Source of the DNA: a virus
Reading direction: 5' to 3' (one strand)
DNA: 50,858 bases
Virus record (IMG/VR): IMGVR_UViG_3300045960_000023
Location: 1 to 50,858 of that record
Of this stretch, positions 1 through 7,547 are shown piece after piece (position 1 is the stretch's first letter; each line of letters starts with the position of its first letter). The translations under genes were made by a program, and so were the position numbers. Below the pieces are notes generated by a model. That model was not told where the DNA came from. It worked only from the letters and a program-made list of their open reading frames with translations, and did not search any database.

Positions 1-154
1 TTAACCATTGCCGCTGGTTCCTTATAGGGATCGAGATCTTCGTTGTCCATACTCGCGTTGAGCATCAGCTGGGTGATATCCTCAGCCATATACTTCCACG
101 TCGGAGTGTTAACGAAGTTCTCTATCTCGCTCCTAAAGGGGACTGTTCTTGTAT
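1..154. repeat. Left copy of 154-bp terminal direct repeat
   Basis: Positions 1-154 match 50705-50858 with one difference: A at 78 versus C at 50782. The repeat lies inside a coding region (the small gene after the portal), and reading across the join restores one intact open frame. I infer that the contig is circular or circularly permuted and that the repeat is assembly overlap rather than a packaging end. The mismatch changes Asp to Glu in the encoded protein and may be a population variant or a sequencing error. Confidence 0.95.
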
Positions 155-167
155 CCTCATCCTTCAC
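1..167 (-). CDS. Small virion-operon protein, 5' part (split by contig ends)
   Basis: A GTG at 165-167 overlaps the portal stop codon (GTGA) and has GGAGGT five bases upstream, so translation is probably coupled to the portal. The frame runs off the window at position 1. On the closed circle it continues at 50704 and ends at 50587, giving a 94-residue acidic protein. The N-terminus reads VKDEDTRTVPFRSEIENF. No family is recognised. Its place between portal and scaffold suggests a head-assembly role, which is only inference. An internal Met (MAED/MAEE) could act as an alternative start, but it lacks the good ribosome-binding site. Confidence 0.75.
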   Translation of the reverse strand, partial: MKDEDTRTVPFRSEIENFVNTPTWKYMAEDITQLMLNASMDNEDLDPYKEPAAMV

Positions 168-2128
168 GCTGCACCTCCACTTGCAACGGCAGTGGGCACT
201 AAGTTGCCCTGTTGAACTTGCTTGTCAATAGCCTCGGGACTAGTGACTTGCGCCTGCACGGGCGGAGCCTGCTTGATGAACTCGTACACATCCTTGGCTC
301 CAAGCTTCCTAGCGATGTGTGTGAAGATCTTCACGATGTCCAGCTGACCCCACAGCGCAGGGTTCTGCGCCACGGTTTGGAACATCTGAGTCCACAGATC
401 ACTCTCACCACCATGCACTATCGAGCCATCTTTGATCATCAGATCATATTCGATAACCAGATCATATGGCGTCGCTTTGATCCTATTAGCGTTGGGGTAC
501 TCCTGGGCCAACACGTCAGGCCACTGGCCCACCTGCTTCACATACACATCCTGCGTCATGAGCTGCTGCGTATGGTTGGCGAAGAAGTATCCTATGTCTC
601 CCATAGCCTGTAACGATGCGATCTTGGCAGCCTTGGTGAGTCGGCTGAGGCTTGACTGATATACGTTTCCAGCCTCCTTAGCACTAACTCTTTCTCCCTC
701 TTTTCTCGCAATGCCTGACAGGCTGTCTGTTGCTGCACTGATCCGTTGGAATAGATCGACGATGTATCCCGCATCTGTGATGTGTCCTCTTGTAACGTCT
801 TGCACGTTTAGCTGGGCAACCGCCTTATCTACGCCTCGGCCCCAAGCAGCACGTCGCATCCTGATGAGCTTCCCAGGCGCGGGGTCCTTAAGATCATTAG
901 CATTAACCAGACTGGGATCGTAAATCAGCATATCATTGATCGCCTTGCGGACGTTAGTGATATGCGAGTTGAACAGCCAGTCTAACGTCTCCTGGAGGCC
1001 GTATGTGATCTCCATGCGGGAGATGGGAGTGACGCTATAACCATCGTAGTCGGGAGCGCAAACGGCAACGGGGAACTTATTATGCGCCAGGCCCAGAGGC
1101 TTTGCACAGACAACAATCTTATCAGCTGCCACGCCAAAGAGCCACTTCTCAGGTGAACTGTTACGGGACAGTCCCCACTCTGCAGGAATGAGGTTGATGT
1201 ATTGCCAGATAACATCCACCGGTCTCGTGGTAGAACCCACAACAAGGCTGCTACCTCCTGTCTTAGTGTCACGGCCAGTGCTGCTCTTGGCCTTGTTGAA
1301 GATGCTAACCCCACTGCCGCCGATGAGCTGGGACAGATACTGTACGTTGAACATCTCGCTATCGTTCTTCTCAAGGGTAAGCAGGCTGAGATAATTGCTC
1401 ATCTCGATCCAGCCTACGAACTCACCCCTCTGGGGCAGATGGATAGGAACATTGGGATCTGGCAGATATAAGTAAGGGTCAATGTTCCAAAGCTCATTCC
1501 CCTCAAACAGGGTCGCAGGCTGCATCACCCGCTGCTTCCCAAGGTCCATGAATTTAGAAAAGAAGGGCGCTACCCTATCTTGGAGGACGATCTTGCTCCC
1601 ATACTCCTTGGTCCACTTAGGAGCAACCACTCCAAATCCATAGGAAAGTGAGTCACGAAACATAGTGTGCAGCGCAAGGCCGACCTTGTTCCTCATGCAG
1701 TGCATATCGACGATAAGCTGCATCAGGGCAGCGCCCTTTATATCCTCAGGGCTCACACCTTCATAGCGGAAGTAGGGGTTCTCAAGGAAGGCCGCTACAA
1801 AGTAGGTGAGCAATGTCTCGAGGGTCGCATAGCTATAAGGGACGACGATACTGATAGGCTTCCTATCATCGTTCAACTTAACAAGACGCTCCGCATCATC
1901 TGGGCGGATATAGGCGGTGAGGGTCTGGTCGACCTTCTTCCAATACGGATATCTCTTAGACATCTGCATAGACGAGTCATTGCAGTGCATCCACACTTCC
2001 GTGATGATCTTCTTATGCAGTTCACTGTTCGGATCGAGGTCAAGACCACGAGGATATCTGTAGTCGATCTTCTGCCCTCGACTGAAGAAAGTGGGTGACT
2101 GTGGTCCTCCCATTACTATATTAGGCAT
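164..2128 (-). CDS. Portal protein
   Basis: A 654-residue protein that would form the dodecameric ring at the capsid vertex through which DNA enters and leaves. Identification rests on its size, on its place directly after the large terminase and before the scaffold, and on portal-like content. It has a mixed alpha/beta body, an N-terminal helical part that ends in an aromatic-rich region (WKKVDQTLTAYIRP), and a long helical segment near residues 440-560 (LFQRISAATDSLSG, then AKEAGNVYQSSLSRLTKAAK) that resembles the portal stem and wing helices. The C-terminus (residues 625-654) is Gln/Pro/Ala-rich. The start lies downstream of an A/G-rich stretch (AAAAGGGGATT). A copy of the dispersed palindrome lies in the short gap upstream. 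Confidence 0.85.
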   Translation of the reverse strand: MPNIVMGGPQSPTFFSRGQKIDYRYPRGLDLDPNSELHKKIITEVWMHCNDSSMQMSKRYPYWKKVDQTLTAYIRPDDAERLVKLNDDRKPISIVVPYSYATLETLLTYFVAAFLENPYFRYEGVSPEDIKGAALMQLIVDMHCMRNKVGLALHTMFRDSLSYGFGVVAPKWTKEYGSKIVLQDRVAPFFSKFMDLGKQRVMQPATLFEGNELWNIDPYLYLPDPNVPIHLPQRGEFVGWIEMSNYLSLLTLEKNDSEMFNVQYLSQLIGGSGVSIFNKAKSSTGRDTKTGGSSLVVGSTTRPVDVIWQYINLIPAEWGLSRNSSPEKWLFGVAADKIVVCAKPLGLAHNKFPVAVCAPDYDGYSVTPISRMEITYGLQETLDWLFNSHITNVRKAINDMLIYDPSLVNANDLKDPAPGKLIRMRRAAWGRGVDKAVAQLNVQDVTRGHITDAGYIVDLFQRISAATDSLSGIARKEGERVSAKEAGNVYQSSLSRLTKAAKIASLQAMGDIGYFFANHTQQLMTQDVYVKQVGQWPDVLAQEYPNANRIKATPYDLVIEYDLMIKDGSIVHGGESDLWTQMFQTVAQNPALWGQLDIVKIFTHIARKLGAKDVYEFIKQAPPVQAQVTSPEAIDKQVQQGNLVPTAVASGGAA

Positions 2129-2145
2129 ACTGCAAATCCCCTTTT

Positions 2146-2158
2146 ACCAACCATTGGT
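2146..2158. promoter_or_regulatory. Dispersed palindrome copy 1 (ACCAACCATTGGT)
   Basis: A 13-bp inverted repeat (ACCAA / TTGGT, 3-bp centre) followed on the + strand by GTTAG. It fills the gap between the large terminase stop (2160-2162) and the portal ribosome-binding region. It belongs to a set of ten such sites in this window. Binding by a phage regulator is inferred, not shown. Confidence 0.6.
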
Positions 2159-2159
2159 G

Positions 2160-3662
2160 TTAGGCGCAACGCCACCCCTGCGCTACAGGCTCATTGTCCT
2201 CGTTCTCTAGGTCCTTGTACTCGTCTTCAATCGCTTGCGGGTCGTCCTCTTTGTCATCTCCGCTAAAGTAGCGCTCACCAAGTTCGAGTAACTCGATGAT
2301 GTACGCAAAGGCGTCCATGACGTCCCACCTTTTCGACCTCGGGTAGGCGAGTAGTTGTTGCTCCAGTATTGGGCTAATCGCAGGATTGTGATAGACATAC
2401 CCCATCCTATAGAAGGGAACCAGCATGGCGATGCGCTCTTCTTTCGAAGCCCTTGCCTTAAGCTCGACAAGCTGGTAGAACTTCCTACGTTTGATCATCT
2501 CCGTGGTGAACGGATAGGTAATAAACTCATTCAGCGAGGTAACTTCGTACCCGATAGTTCTCGCGCCAATCCTATCAGCCATAGCGAAAGCAATATCGTA
2601 GATCTCATCAGGATGAAACTTGCCAGCCTGAATGTCTCTGACATAGATGGCGCTTTTCTGTGTGTCAACCCCTATCCCCACTATGGCCGAATCGGCTGAA
2701 CTGAAGTTGGTTGTCTTCGCTGGGTCGATTATCACTACATTTTCCAGCCTATTCCTCACCTTAATGAACTCATCACTCTGCTCGTCGTAGCTTTTGAAGT
2801 ACGACTGGCGAAAAGATGCAGTTTCCGTGGCAATAGGCACGCCCCGATACTCACGGGCGAACACATCTAGCTGACCTTTGTTCTTATACGACTCATAAAG
2901 CTGCTTCACGTCATCATCTGACATAAAGTCGGGCCAATTACTGCGCAAATCGTCGCTACAAAGGTCAATCTCGATGGTATGCCACTCAGGATCGGCAATA
3001 AGCTTCGCTAAGAGGCTATCTTCGTGGAGCAAAGTGCCAATAACTACGATTTTCCAGTTCTTAGAGCCCCTGTCAATAGAGTTACACACATCCGCAAAGA
3101 ACCATTCACTGAGCTTTTTGCGCTGATCTTCGCTACGTACACCCTCCGAGTCCTCGAGGTCGTCCCCGATGATGAGGTCGGGTCGACTGTTCCGGTACAA
3201 GATTCCACGAACCTGCTGCCCAGCACCTCGAGGCATAACAAGTGTGCTTCCATTAGCGACCCACATCTCCTTGCTAAAGGTGGTATCTACCTCATCCTCA
3301 CCCGTAGCATTGGTCTTAATGTCCCCAAAGAGCTTCTTAATAGTGGTGTTGGTGCGAAGCTCCATCTTCATATTCTCAGCTTGCATCACCGCTTGCGTAG
3401 CAGTGTTGCTAATTGGTACGATAAAGCGCTTGTCCCTGAAGAGGATATGGCGGCCTGGGAACGCAAAGTTGGTTATCGACGTCTTTCCCCAACCTCGCGG
3501 GGCCTTAATCACAACCCTCTGTATGCTATCGTCGTCAAGCGCTCTAAAGATCTGGTCGGTGAGCGCAGAGAAGGGCCGATGAAAGCGCTCAGGGAACAGC
3601 ACTTTCGCGGATATCTTTGTGCTCGCGCAGCACCGAGCCATGATTTCTTTAAGGTCGTTCAT
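2160..3662 (-). CDS. terL: Terminase large subunit
   Basis: The 500-residue packaging motor has an N-terminal ATPase and a C-terminal RNase H-like nuclease. The Walker A variant is APRGWGKTS (near residue 54). Walker B is LIIGDDLED (near residue 165) with the catalytic acid following. The coupling region includes VVIGTLLHEDS. The nuclease domain starts at VVIIDPAKTT (near residue 309), whose Asp is the first metal ligand, and a later DVMDAFAYIIELL gives the last acidic residue. The length is normal for the family. The start codon overlaps the end of the outer spanin gene. It is separated from the small terminase by the lysis cassette, which is unusual but seen in some podoviruses. Confidence 0.95.
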   Translation of the reverse strand: MNDLKEIMARCCASTKISAKVLFPERFHRPFSALTDQIFRALDDDSIQRVVIKAPRGWGKTSITNFAFPGRHILFRDKRFIVPISNTATQAVMQAENMKMELRTNTTIKKLFGDIKTNATGEDEVDTTFSKEMWVANGSTLVMPRGAGQQVRGILYRNSRPDLIIGDDLEDSEGVRSEDQRKKLSEWFFADVCNSIDRGSKNWKIVVIGTLLHEDSLLAKLIADPEWHTIEIDLCSDDLRSNWPDFMSDDDVKQLYESYKNKGQLDVFAREYRGVPIATETASFRQSYFKSYDEQSDEFIKVRNRLENVVIIDPAKTTNFSSADSAIVGIGVDTQKSAIYVRDIQAGKFHPDEIYDIAFAMADRIGARTIGYEVTSLNEFITYPFTTEMIKRRKFYQLVELKARASKEERIAMLVPFYRMGYVYHNPAISPILEQQLLAYPRSKRWDVMDAFAYIIELLELGERYFSGDDKEDDPQAIEDEYKDLENEDNEPVAQGWRCA

Positions 3663-3900
3663 CTCCCTCGTAGCACTCCACGGTCACGAGCAGATCACGG
3701 TATGCCTTCACCACGGCCTGATAGTTAGCGAGCAGCAGGCCCTGCGACTCCGGCCTCGCCAGCTCCTGCGGGGACACTGGGCGGGGACAGTACTTTGGTT
3801 TCTGAGTGATCACCGTTGGCGGCTGGACGTTGGACTTTCCCCCGCACGCTATTGTTAAACTGATCAGTAATATCAATAGCCATCTGCTTATACTCCGCAT
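3649..3900 (-). CDS. Outer-membrane spanin lipoprotein (Rz1-like)
   Basis: An 83-residue protein with a Lys-poor N-terminus, a hydrophobic stretch and a lipobox ending in Cys (SLTIAC, Cys near residue 19). This predicts lipidation and sorting to the outer membrane. The mature part is Pro-rich at first (QPPTVITQKPKYCPRPV), as usual for Rz1 proteins. Most of the gene lies out of frame inside the end of the inner spanin gene (start 3900, inner gene stop 3725), the classical overlapping spanin arrangement. GAGGTG precedes the ATG. The pair would fuse inner and outer membranes at the end of lysis, which implies a Gram-negative host. Confidence 0.85.
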   Translation of the reverse strand: MRSISRWLLILLISLTIACGGKSNVQPPTVITQKPKYCPRPVSPQELARPESQGLLLANYQAVVKAYRDLLVTVECYEGDERP

Positions 3901-4204
3901 TGATCACCTCACATGGCTTATCGCTCTGCTGGTTAGCCACGATCCGCCTATACATATCTGTGGTCTCAGTGGCTATGGTTTTCCACTTGGCAGCCTGCCG
4001 CTTTATATCTGCGATGTTCTGTTCGAGACCAGCTATGATCCCGTTAAGCGATGTTACGTTCCCTTGAAAGGTGACTATCTTCTGCTCTGCCACAGCCAGT
4101 TCACCTTTCAGGGTAGCGATGCTAGCTTTCTTGGCCTGCAGGTCTCCCCACATCAGGGTGAACACCACTACCACTACGGCTAGCGCTATCAGCTTTAAGT
4201 ACAT
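3725..4204 (-). CDS. Inner-membrane spanin (Rz-like)
   Basis: A 159-residue protein with one N-terminal transmembrane segment (LIALAVVVVVFTLMWG, residues 5-20) followed by a long heptad-rich helix (to about residue 95) that would lie in the periplasm. This is the standard layout of an inner spanin. The overlapping lipoprotein gene in the other frame supports the call. The last 30 residues are Pro/Ala/Gly-rich, probably because that DNA must also encode the outer spanin. The start has AGGAGCTGAAGAC upstream and lies inside the end of the holin candidate gene. Confidence 0.85.
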   Translation of the reverse strand: MYLKLIALAVVVVVFTLMWGDLQAKKASIATLKGELAVAEQKIVTFQGNVTSLNGIIAGLEQNIADIKRQAAKWKTIATETTDMYRRIVANQQSDKPCEVINAEYKQMAIDITDQFNNSVRGKVQRPAANGDHSETKVLSPPSVPAGAGEAGVAGPAAR

Positions 4205-4439
4205 CTGTCTTCAGCTCCTCTCTCTTCTCCAGGTACTTCCCACCTGTCACGGTTATGAACACTAGCGAAGCAAGCGTCACAACACCAGATGGGACATCTC
4301 CTAGCCCATCGTGCACTACATAGACAATAGCCCACGCCATGATAGGAACCGCCACGACTAGGACGGCCACTCCCACGAACACTACTCGCATGGAGGAGAG
4401 GTCGCCCTTAGCCGTGAAAAGACGGGTTGCAAAGTCCAC
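4122..4439 (-). CDS. Holin candidate (two transmembrane segments)
   Basis: A 105-residue protein with two hydrophobic segments (VVFVGVAVLVVAVPIMAWAI, near residues 18-38, and VVTLASLVFITVTGG, near 53-67) and a charged C-terminal tail. The size, topology and position between the endolysin and spanin genes fit a class II-type holin, which would make the membrane lesion that starts lysis. The GTG start is preceded by AAGGAG at good spacing. The last 83 bases overlap the inner spanin gene. The neighbouring 73-residue membrane protein could instead be the holin or an antiholin. Confidence 0.55.
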   Translation of the reverse strand: MDFATRLFTAKGDLSSMRVVFVGVAVLVVAVPIMAWAIVYVVHDGLGDVPSGVVTLASLVFITVTGGKYLEKREELKTDVLKADSASRSGSGVHPDVGRPAGQES

Positions 4440-4442
4440 TTG

Positions 4443-4664
4443 CTACTCCTTCAACAGGCCCTGCTCCTTGGCATAAGCGAGTGCCTTCTTCATGGCCTCA
4501 TTCTCTTCCGCCTTCTTCAGCGCATCCACTCCAGCTTTCTGAATAGCGGCCACTTTCGAGCTGAACCACTGCGGGCTATTCAGCACAACAGGAACCATGA
4601 TCGCTGCACCGATAAGCGCCCCAATCAAAATCCTAGGGTCAACCAGATACTCAATAACACCCAT
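4443..4664 (-). CDS. Small membrane protein in lysis cassette
   Basis: 73 residues from the ATG preceded by AGGAGGACAGG. A longer GTG start at 4706 lacks such a site. A hydrophobic segment (ILIGALIGAAIMVPVVL, residues 12-28) is followed by an amphipathic charged helix rich in Ala, Lys and Glu. It is not recognised as a family. The location suggests a lysis accessory protein (holin, antiholin or pinholin). One transmembrane segment only. Confidence 0.6.
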   Translation of the reverse strand: MGVIEYLVDPRILIGALIGAAIMVPVVLNSPQWFSSKVAAIQKAGVDALKKAEENEAMKKALAYAKEQGLLKE

Positions 4665-4717
4665 CTCCTGTCCTCCTATGATTGCTAAGATTAACGCTGC
4701 TCCCACCGCTGTAACTA

Positions 4718-5029
4718 CTAAAGCACACGCAGATTCGTGACCATCTGCGGGGGAGTAAAGTCGAAAAAACGGGTCACACTAGCAGGGTCTGCAATGTTCC
4801 CTTCCGCGTCAGAAGGAGCCACCCAGAGCGTGCCCTCCCCCTCCACAATGGCGAGTCCACCGGGCAGGTTGAACACATATTCGCTTTGCCCAGGCACTGC
4901 GGGGACTGCCACACTGGGCAGGTCGTAACTGAACGGCGCACTCCCCTGTGCATAGTAGACGAGGAAGTTAGCAACTCCTTCTCCTGCCTGCGGGTCTGTC
5001 CATGCGATGCTTTTCTGTGCAAGTTTCAT
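4718..5029 (-). CDS. Small beta-sandwich (fibronectin III-like) protein
   Basis: 103 residues without signal peptide. The pattern SIAWTDPQAGEGVANFLVYY, then a loop and YVFNLPGG, ending TPPQMVTNLRVL, resembles a fibronectin type III fold, in which an early Trp and a central Tyr are core residues. AGGAGGTATC precedes the ATG. The upstream neighbour also has a fibronectin III-like domain, so two such proteins lie side by side in the lysis region. Such domains are common on virion surfaces. The role here is unknown. Confidence 0.6.
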   Translation of the reverse strand: MKLAQKSIAWTDPQAGEGVANFLVYYAQGSAPFSYDLPSVAVPAVPGQSEYVFNLPGGLAIVEGEGTLWVAPSDAEGNIADPASVTRFFDFTPPQMVTNLRVL

Positions 5030-5037
5030 GATACCTC

Positions 5038-5454
5038 CTATCGAATAATAACTGGGGACAGTCTCCAGAACACGCCCCAGGGTTGATTCACATCTACGCC
5101 ATCCAACCTGGTGAGCCGAGCAGTCGGACCGTCACTATAAGCCCAATCGCTACAACTAGGAGTAAAAGTAGGATTGCAACTTCGCACAGCGAACCTGAAC
5201 AGTCCAGCTCGCTTTCGTGGCAGTGTAGCAGTCGTCCCTGTAACCGTAACCACCCACTCTTGAGTCGGATACTTAGCGATCGTCTTGACTTCGTAATAGG
5301 TCGCTCCTTCAACGGCATCCCACGCTACTGTGATAGTGGGATTATCCGTCTCATATATCCAGGCCTGCCAGATCGTGCTCGCTGCGCAAAGCGTTAGCCA
5401 AAGCGCAACAAGGCAACAACACGCGGCCCACGTTTTCCAACTTGCCCGTACCAT
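5038..5454 (-). CDS. Exported fibronectin III-like protein
   Basis: 138 residues starting at the ATG with GGAGAAGACAGC upstream. The N-terminus (RASWKTWAACCCLVALWLTLCAAS) is a signal peptide or signal anchor with several Cys residues, and LCAAS might be read as an imperfect lipobox. It is followed by a fibronectin III-like domain (ITVAWDAVEGATYYEVKT, then TATLPRKRAGLFRFAVRSC). The start lies inside the endolysin gene (61-bp overlap). The function is not known. It may decorate the envelope or take part in lysis. Confidence 0.6.
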   Translation of the reverse strand: MVRASWKTWAACCCLVALWLTLCAASTIWQAWIYETDNPTITVAWDAVEGATYYEVKTIAKYPTQEWVVTVTGTTATLPRKRAGLFRFAVRSCNPTFTPSCSDWAYSDGPTARLTRLDGVDVNQPWGVFWRLSPVIIR

Positions 5455-5858
5455 GCTGTCTTCTCCAGATGACTTGCTACCTGCTCCCATTCCCCTGCAT
5501 TAACGTGAGCAATCGTCGGTTGGAACTGGACATTGAGCTTAGTATAGCCCATGTTATAGACGAGATCATAGAGAGCCACTTGTCTGCTCTCAGTGAAGGA
5601 GTCAATCCTAGGGAACAACTTACGAGCATCGCTGATTGCACCAGCAAGGTCAATATCGAGCAGCTTATATACAAGCTCCTTCGACAAGCGACCGTACTGA
5701 TTAAAGTAGGCGAGGAACTCACCAGATAGTGGGCGGGCCTCGACGTTGTGCCCGATACCGATGGTAGCGATCCCCTTTGAGTCGGGGTAGATAACCTCAC
5801 TATATCCCTCCGCCCTCGCGACGTGCTTATATAGAAATGCTCTGCAAGAAGGTGTCAT
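5394..5858 (-). CDS. Endolysin, T4-lysozyme-like muramidase (GH24)
   Basis: A 154-residue enzyme expected to cleave the glycan beta-1,4 bond between N-acetylmuramic acid and N-acetylglucosamine. The catalytic Glu lies in ARAEGYSE (Glu 17). The region YPDSKGIATIGIGHN supplies the conserved Asp and Thr of the E-D-T triad and the typical TIGIGH. The later ALYDLVYNMG also fits the family. The length is that of a single-domain lysozyme without a wall-binding domain. No N-terminal signal is seen, so release through a holin is implied. It overlaps its upstream neighbour by 4 bp. Confidence 0.92.
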   Translation of the reverse strand: MTPSCRAFLYKHVARAEGYSEVIYPDSKGIATIGIGHNVEARPLSGEFLAYFNQYGRLSKELVYKLLDIDLAGAISDARKLFPRIDSFTESRQVALYDLVYNMGYTKLNVQFQPTIAHVNAGEWEQVASHLEKTAWYGQVGKRGPRVVALLRFG

Positions 5859-6238
5859 TCAAGGAACCTCTTAAGAATAGGTGGCACTTCTCTGAAAATA
5901 ACCGCCTTAACGGCGGCCCACGCGAACAGGCCAGCTCCTCCATAAATGAGGAACATGGCGAAATTATCTTGGAAATGGCGCCAAGCTGTGTTCAACGATC
6001 TGGTGAATGACTGAGGAGGATCAACTGTCTCTGGGCAGCCACTTTGCTTAGCCGCACTAACTGCCACATCGATCTTACCCGCCAAGGCACGAAGGCCATT
6101 AGCAGCCTCTTCAAGCCGTTCAACCATACCAGCTTGCACCTCTTCCATATTGTCAACCCTGGTCTCGAGTGCTGCGAGACGCTCCCCATGCTTCATCGTT
6201 GTCTGGGTGCATGAGGAGTGCTGCGAACAGACCTCCAT
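5855..6238 (-). CDS. Coiled-coil protein with C-terminal membrane anchor
   Basis: 127 residues. A heptad-type helix (ERLAALETRVDNMEEVQAGM, residues 19-38, continuing to about 62) precedes a hydrophobic segment (FAMFLIYGGAGLFAWAAV, near residues 93-110). The layout resembles XhlA-type haemolysin/lysis accessory proteins found beside holins, but identity is not certain. GGAGGATAC precedes the ATG. It is the first gene after the small terminase and couples to the endolysin through an overlapping stop/start. Confidence 0.6.
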   Translation of the reverse strand: MEVCSQHSSCTQTTMKHGERLAALETRVDNMEEVQAGMVERLEEAANGLRALAGKIDVAVSAAKQSGCPETVDPPQSFTRSLNTAWRHFQDNFAMFLIYGGAGLFAWAAVKAVIFREVPPILKRFLE

Positions 6239-6249
6239 GTATCCTCCAG

Positions 6250-6741
6250 CTATGTAGTAGCAACCTCGATGGTTCGCTCCTCTAGCATATCATTCTCGCG
6301 CGCCAACTCCTTCGCGCGGGCTTTGATCTCTGCAAGGTCCTCAGGTGTGAAGTGCATCATGCGGCCATCTACCTGCATCTTCTTCACAGCCCCATGACCT
6401 GCGCGGTCCAGAATATCGCGTGACGCACTCAGTTGGATGGCCTTGTTATCCTCTTGCTCCACCAGCTCCGCCATCTTCTCCACAGCGGACAACGCGATCT
6501 CCTGGATACGCTTCGCTATATCAATAGATTCGACGTCACGCGCAGAACGCAAAAGCTCCAATTGCCTCTTGACAATGGAGCTATTCAACGTATAGGAGAC
6601 CATCTCCGGCGTGACATTGAGGATGGCCGCTATGTCCACTTGCTTCGCCCCACAACTGGCAAGGCGAACAATCTCATGGTGCACGTCCCACATCTTACTA
6701 ATCTGGTACGTCTGCCTATCTGCCATAGGATGTCGGCCCAT
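6250..6741 (-). CDS. terS: Terminase small subunit
   Basis: 163 residues. I chose the ATG at 6741 because GGAGGG lies six bases upstream and because sequence further upstream loses protein character. An N-terminal helix-turn-helix is visible (IVRLASCGAKQVDIAAILNV, about residues 20-40, then TPEMVSYTL), followed by long helices (residues 60-125) suited to oligomerisation, and a charged tail. It would recognise the packaging site and hand DNA to the large subunit. It opens the leftward late unit, with a candidate late promoter just upstream. Confidence 0.85.
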   Translation of the reverse strand: MGRHPMADRQTYQISKMWDVHHEIVRLASCGAKQVDIAAILNVTPEMVSYTLNSSIVKRQLELLRSARDVESIDIAKRIQEIALSAVEKMAELVEQEDNKAIQLSASRDILDRAGHGAVKKMQVDGRMMHFTPEDLAEIKARAKELARENDMLEERTIEVATT

Positions 6742-6776
6742 CAGAAACCCTCCACATAGTCCCGCTTCACATGGAA

Positions 6777-6806
6777 ATGGTATCATGAGACAGGTGTAGA
6801 AGTCAA
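6777..6806 (-). promoter_or_regulatory. Candidate late promoter (leftward)
   Basis: Read on the minus strand: TTGACT (6806-6801), 18-bp spacer, TACCAT (6782-6777). The start point would fall near 6770, about 30 bases before the small terminase ATG. The spacer begins TCTACACC, close to the CTACCCC seen in two rightward promoters. The -10 match is moderate. Confidence 0.45.
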
Positions 6807-6867
6807 GACCCAAATGAATGAAATTGCACTCGCTAGCTCTTTCACAATAGCCGATACACCCGCTATC

Positions 6868-6880
6868 ACCAATCAATGGT
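6868..6880. promoter_or_regulatory. Dispersed palindrome copy 2 (ACCAATCAATGGT)
   Basis: Extended symmetry makes this the clearest operator-like copy: CTATC on the left and GATAG on the right give nine-base arms around a 5-bp centre (6863-6885). It lies about 60 bp upstream of the leftward promoter candidate and 105 bp upstream of the rightward one. Confidence 0.7.
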
Positions 6881-6984
6881 GATAGAAGCACGCACAATGT
6901 TGTGGAATATGTAGAAATTACTACGCACCCTATGACCGTCTTCCCCCTGCGTGAGGGTGGGCATTTCCCCAACTGGGGGGGTAC

Positions 6985-7013
6985 TTGACATATGGGTGCA
7001 TCTATGGGATGAT
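6985..7013 (+). promoter_or_regulatory. Candidate early promoter (rightward)
   Basis: A perfect TTGACA (6985-6990), a 17-bp spacer and GATGAT (7008-7013; four of six match TATAAT). It is the first promoter before the rightward gene cluster. Confidence 0.55.
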
Positions 7014-7119
7014 GTATCCAACAACACGGGAGGTGAACAACATGACCAACTAACATCATCATTAAAGATGACAGCCAGACAACAGCGTGTTACCATGCAC
7101 ACGGGCAAACAGCATGGCG

Positions 7120-7155
7120 TCTAATGCCCACCTTTGGGGACGGATGCACCTTGCA
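7120..7155 (+). repeat. Inverted repeat, left arm, flanking the first early gene
   Basis: Shares the core TCTAATGCCCAC...GACGGATGC with the reverse complement of 7548-7583, with roughly eight mismatches over 36 bases. The arms bracket the gene at 7180-7539. Confidence 0.75.
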
Positions 7156-7179
7156 CAACTAGCACAATGGAGGTGCATT

Positions 7180-7539
7180 ATGGAACTGCCCAAACTGATG
7201 GTGAAGTATATCAGCACAAAGGTGAATGACGAGGCCGAAGCGGTGAAGACCAAACTCACGCTTGACCTGTCCGGTTTGACCTGGCTTGACGTTCTCGAAT
7301 ATGCTATCATGGCACTGGTTGTCAAATGGCAGGGAACGGCTCGCAGGGCAAAAGGTGGCATCCCTTCCATCGCCACCTGGATTGTTCCGAAGCCCGGAAC
7401 TCGTGCCCAGGTTGACCCGCGTGAGACCGCAATCAATCAACTGATTGCCGCAGGTTACACCCGCGAGGTTGCCACTTTCATTCTTGACAATGCGGACAAG
7501 GTGAAAGTCGCGGCGGACGCTACCGAGGACGAGGAATAA
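7180..7539 (+). CDS. First early protein, unknown
   Basis: 119 residues from an ATG with GGAGGT five bases upstream. The N-terminus is basic. The middle is a predicted helix (LTWLDVLEYAIMALVVKWQG) and the C-terminus is acidic (ATEDEE). A likely helix pair at residues 80-110 includes ETAINQLIAAGYTREVATFI. No family is recognised. As the first gene of the rightward unit it may be a host-takeover protein, which is inference from position. The gene is enclosed by an imperfect inverted repeat. It is similar in size and C-terminal plan to 12108-12467 (a PG..VDP..A stretch followed by helices), possibly a remote paralogue. Confidence 0.8.
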   Translation: MELPKLMVKYISTKVNDEAEAVKTKLTLDLSGLTWLDVLEYAIMALVVKWQGTARRAKGGIPSIATWIVPKPGTRAQVDPRETAINQLIAAGYTREVATFILDNADKVKVAADATEDEE

Positions 7540-7547
7540 CATCAACT

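Larger units (their letters stand above)
6742..7179. other. Divergent control region between late and early units
   Basis: A 438-bp stretch without a convincing gene. It holds a leftward promoter candidate (6777-6806), the most symmetric dispersed palindrome (6868-6880 with 5-bp flanks), a small CCCC-AACT-GGGG hairpin near 6966-6979, a rightward promoter candidate (6985-7013), a three-codon mini reading frame with a strong ribosome-binding site (7028-7053), and one arm of an inverted repeat (7120-7155). Confidence 0.8.

Noticed and set aside
6742-7062. Longer small-terminase reading frame starting at 7062
   Set aside because: The upstream extension is Cys/Pro-rich and unlike the rest, contains the palindrome and a promoter, and has no good ribosome-binding site. 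The ATG at 6741 has GGAGGG at proper spacing.
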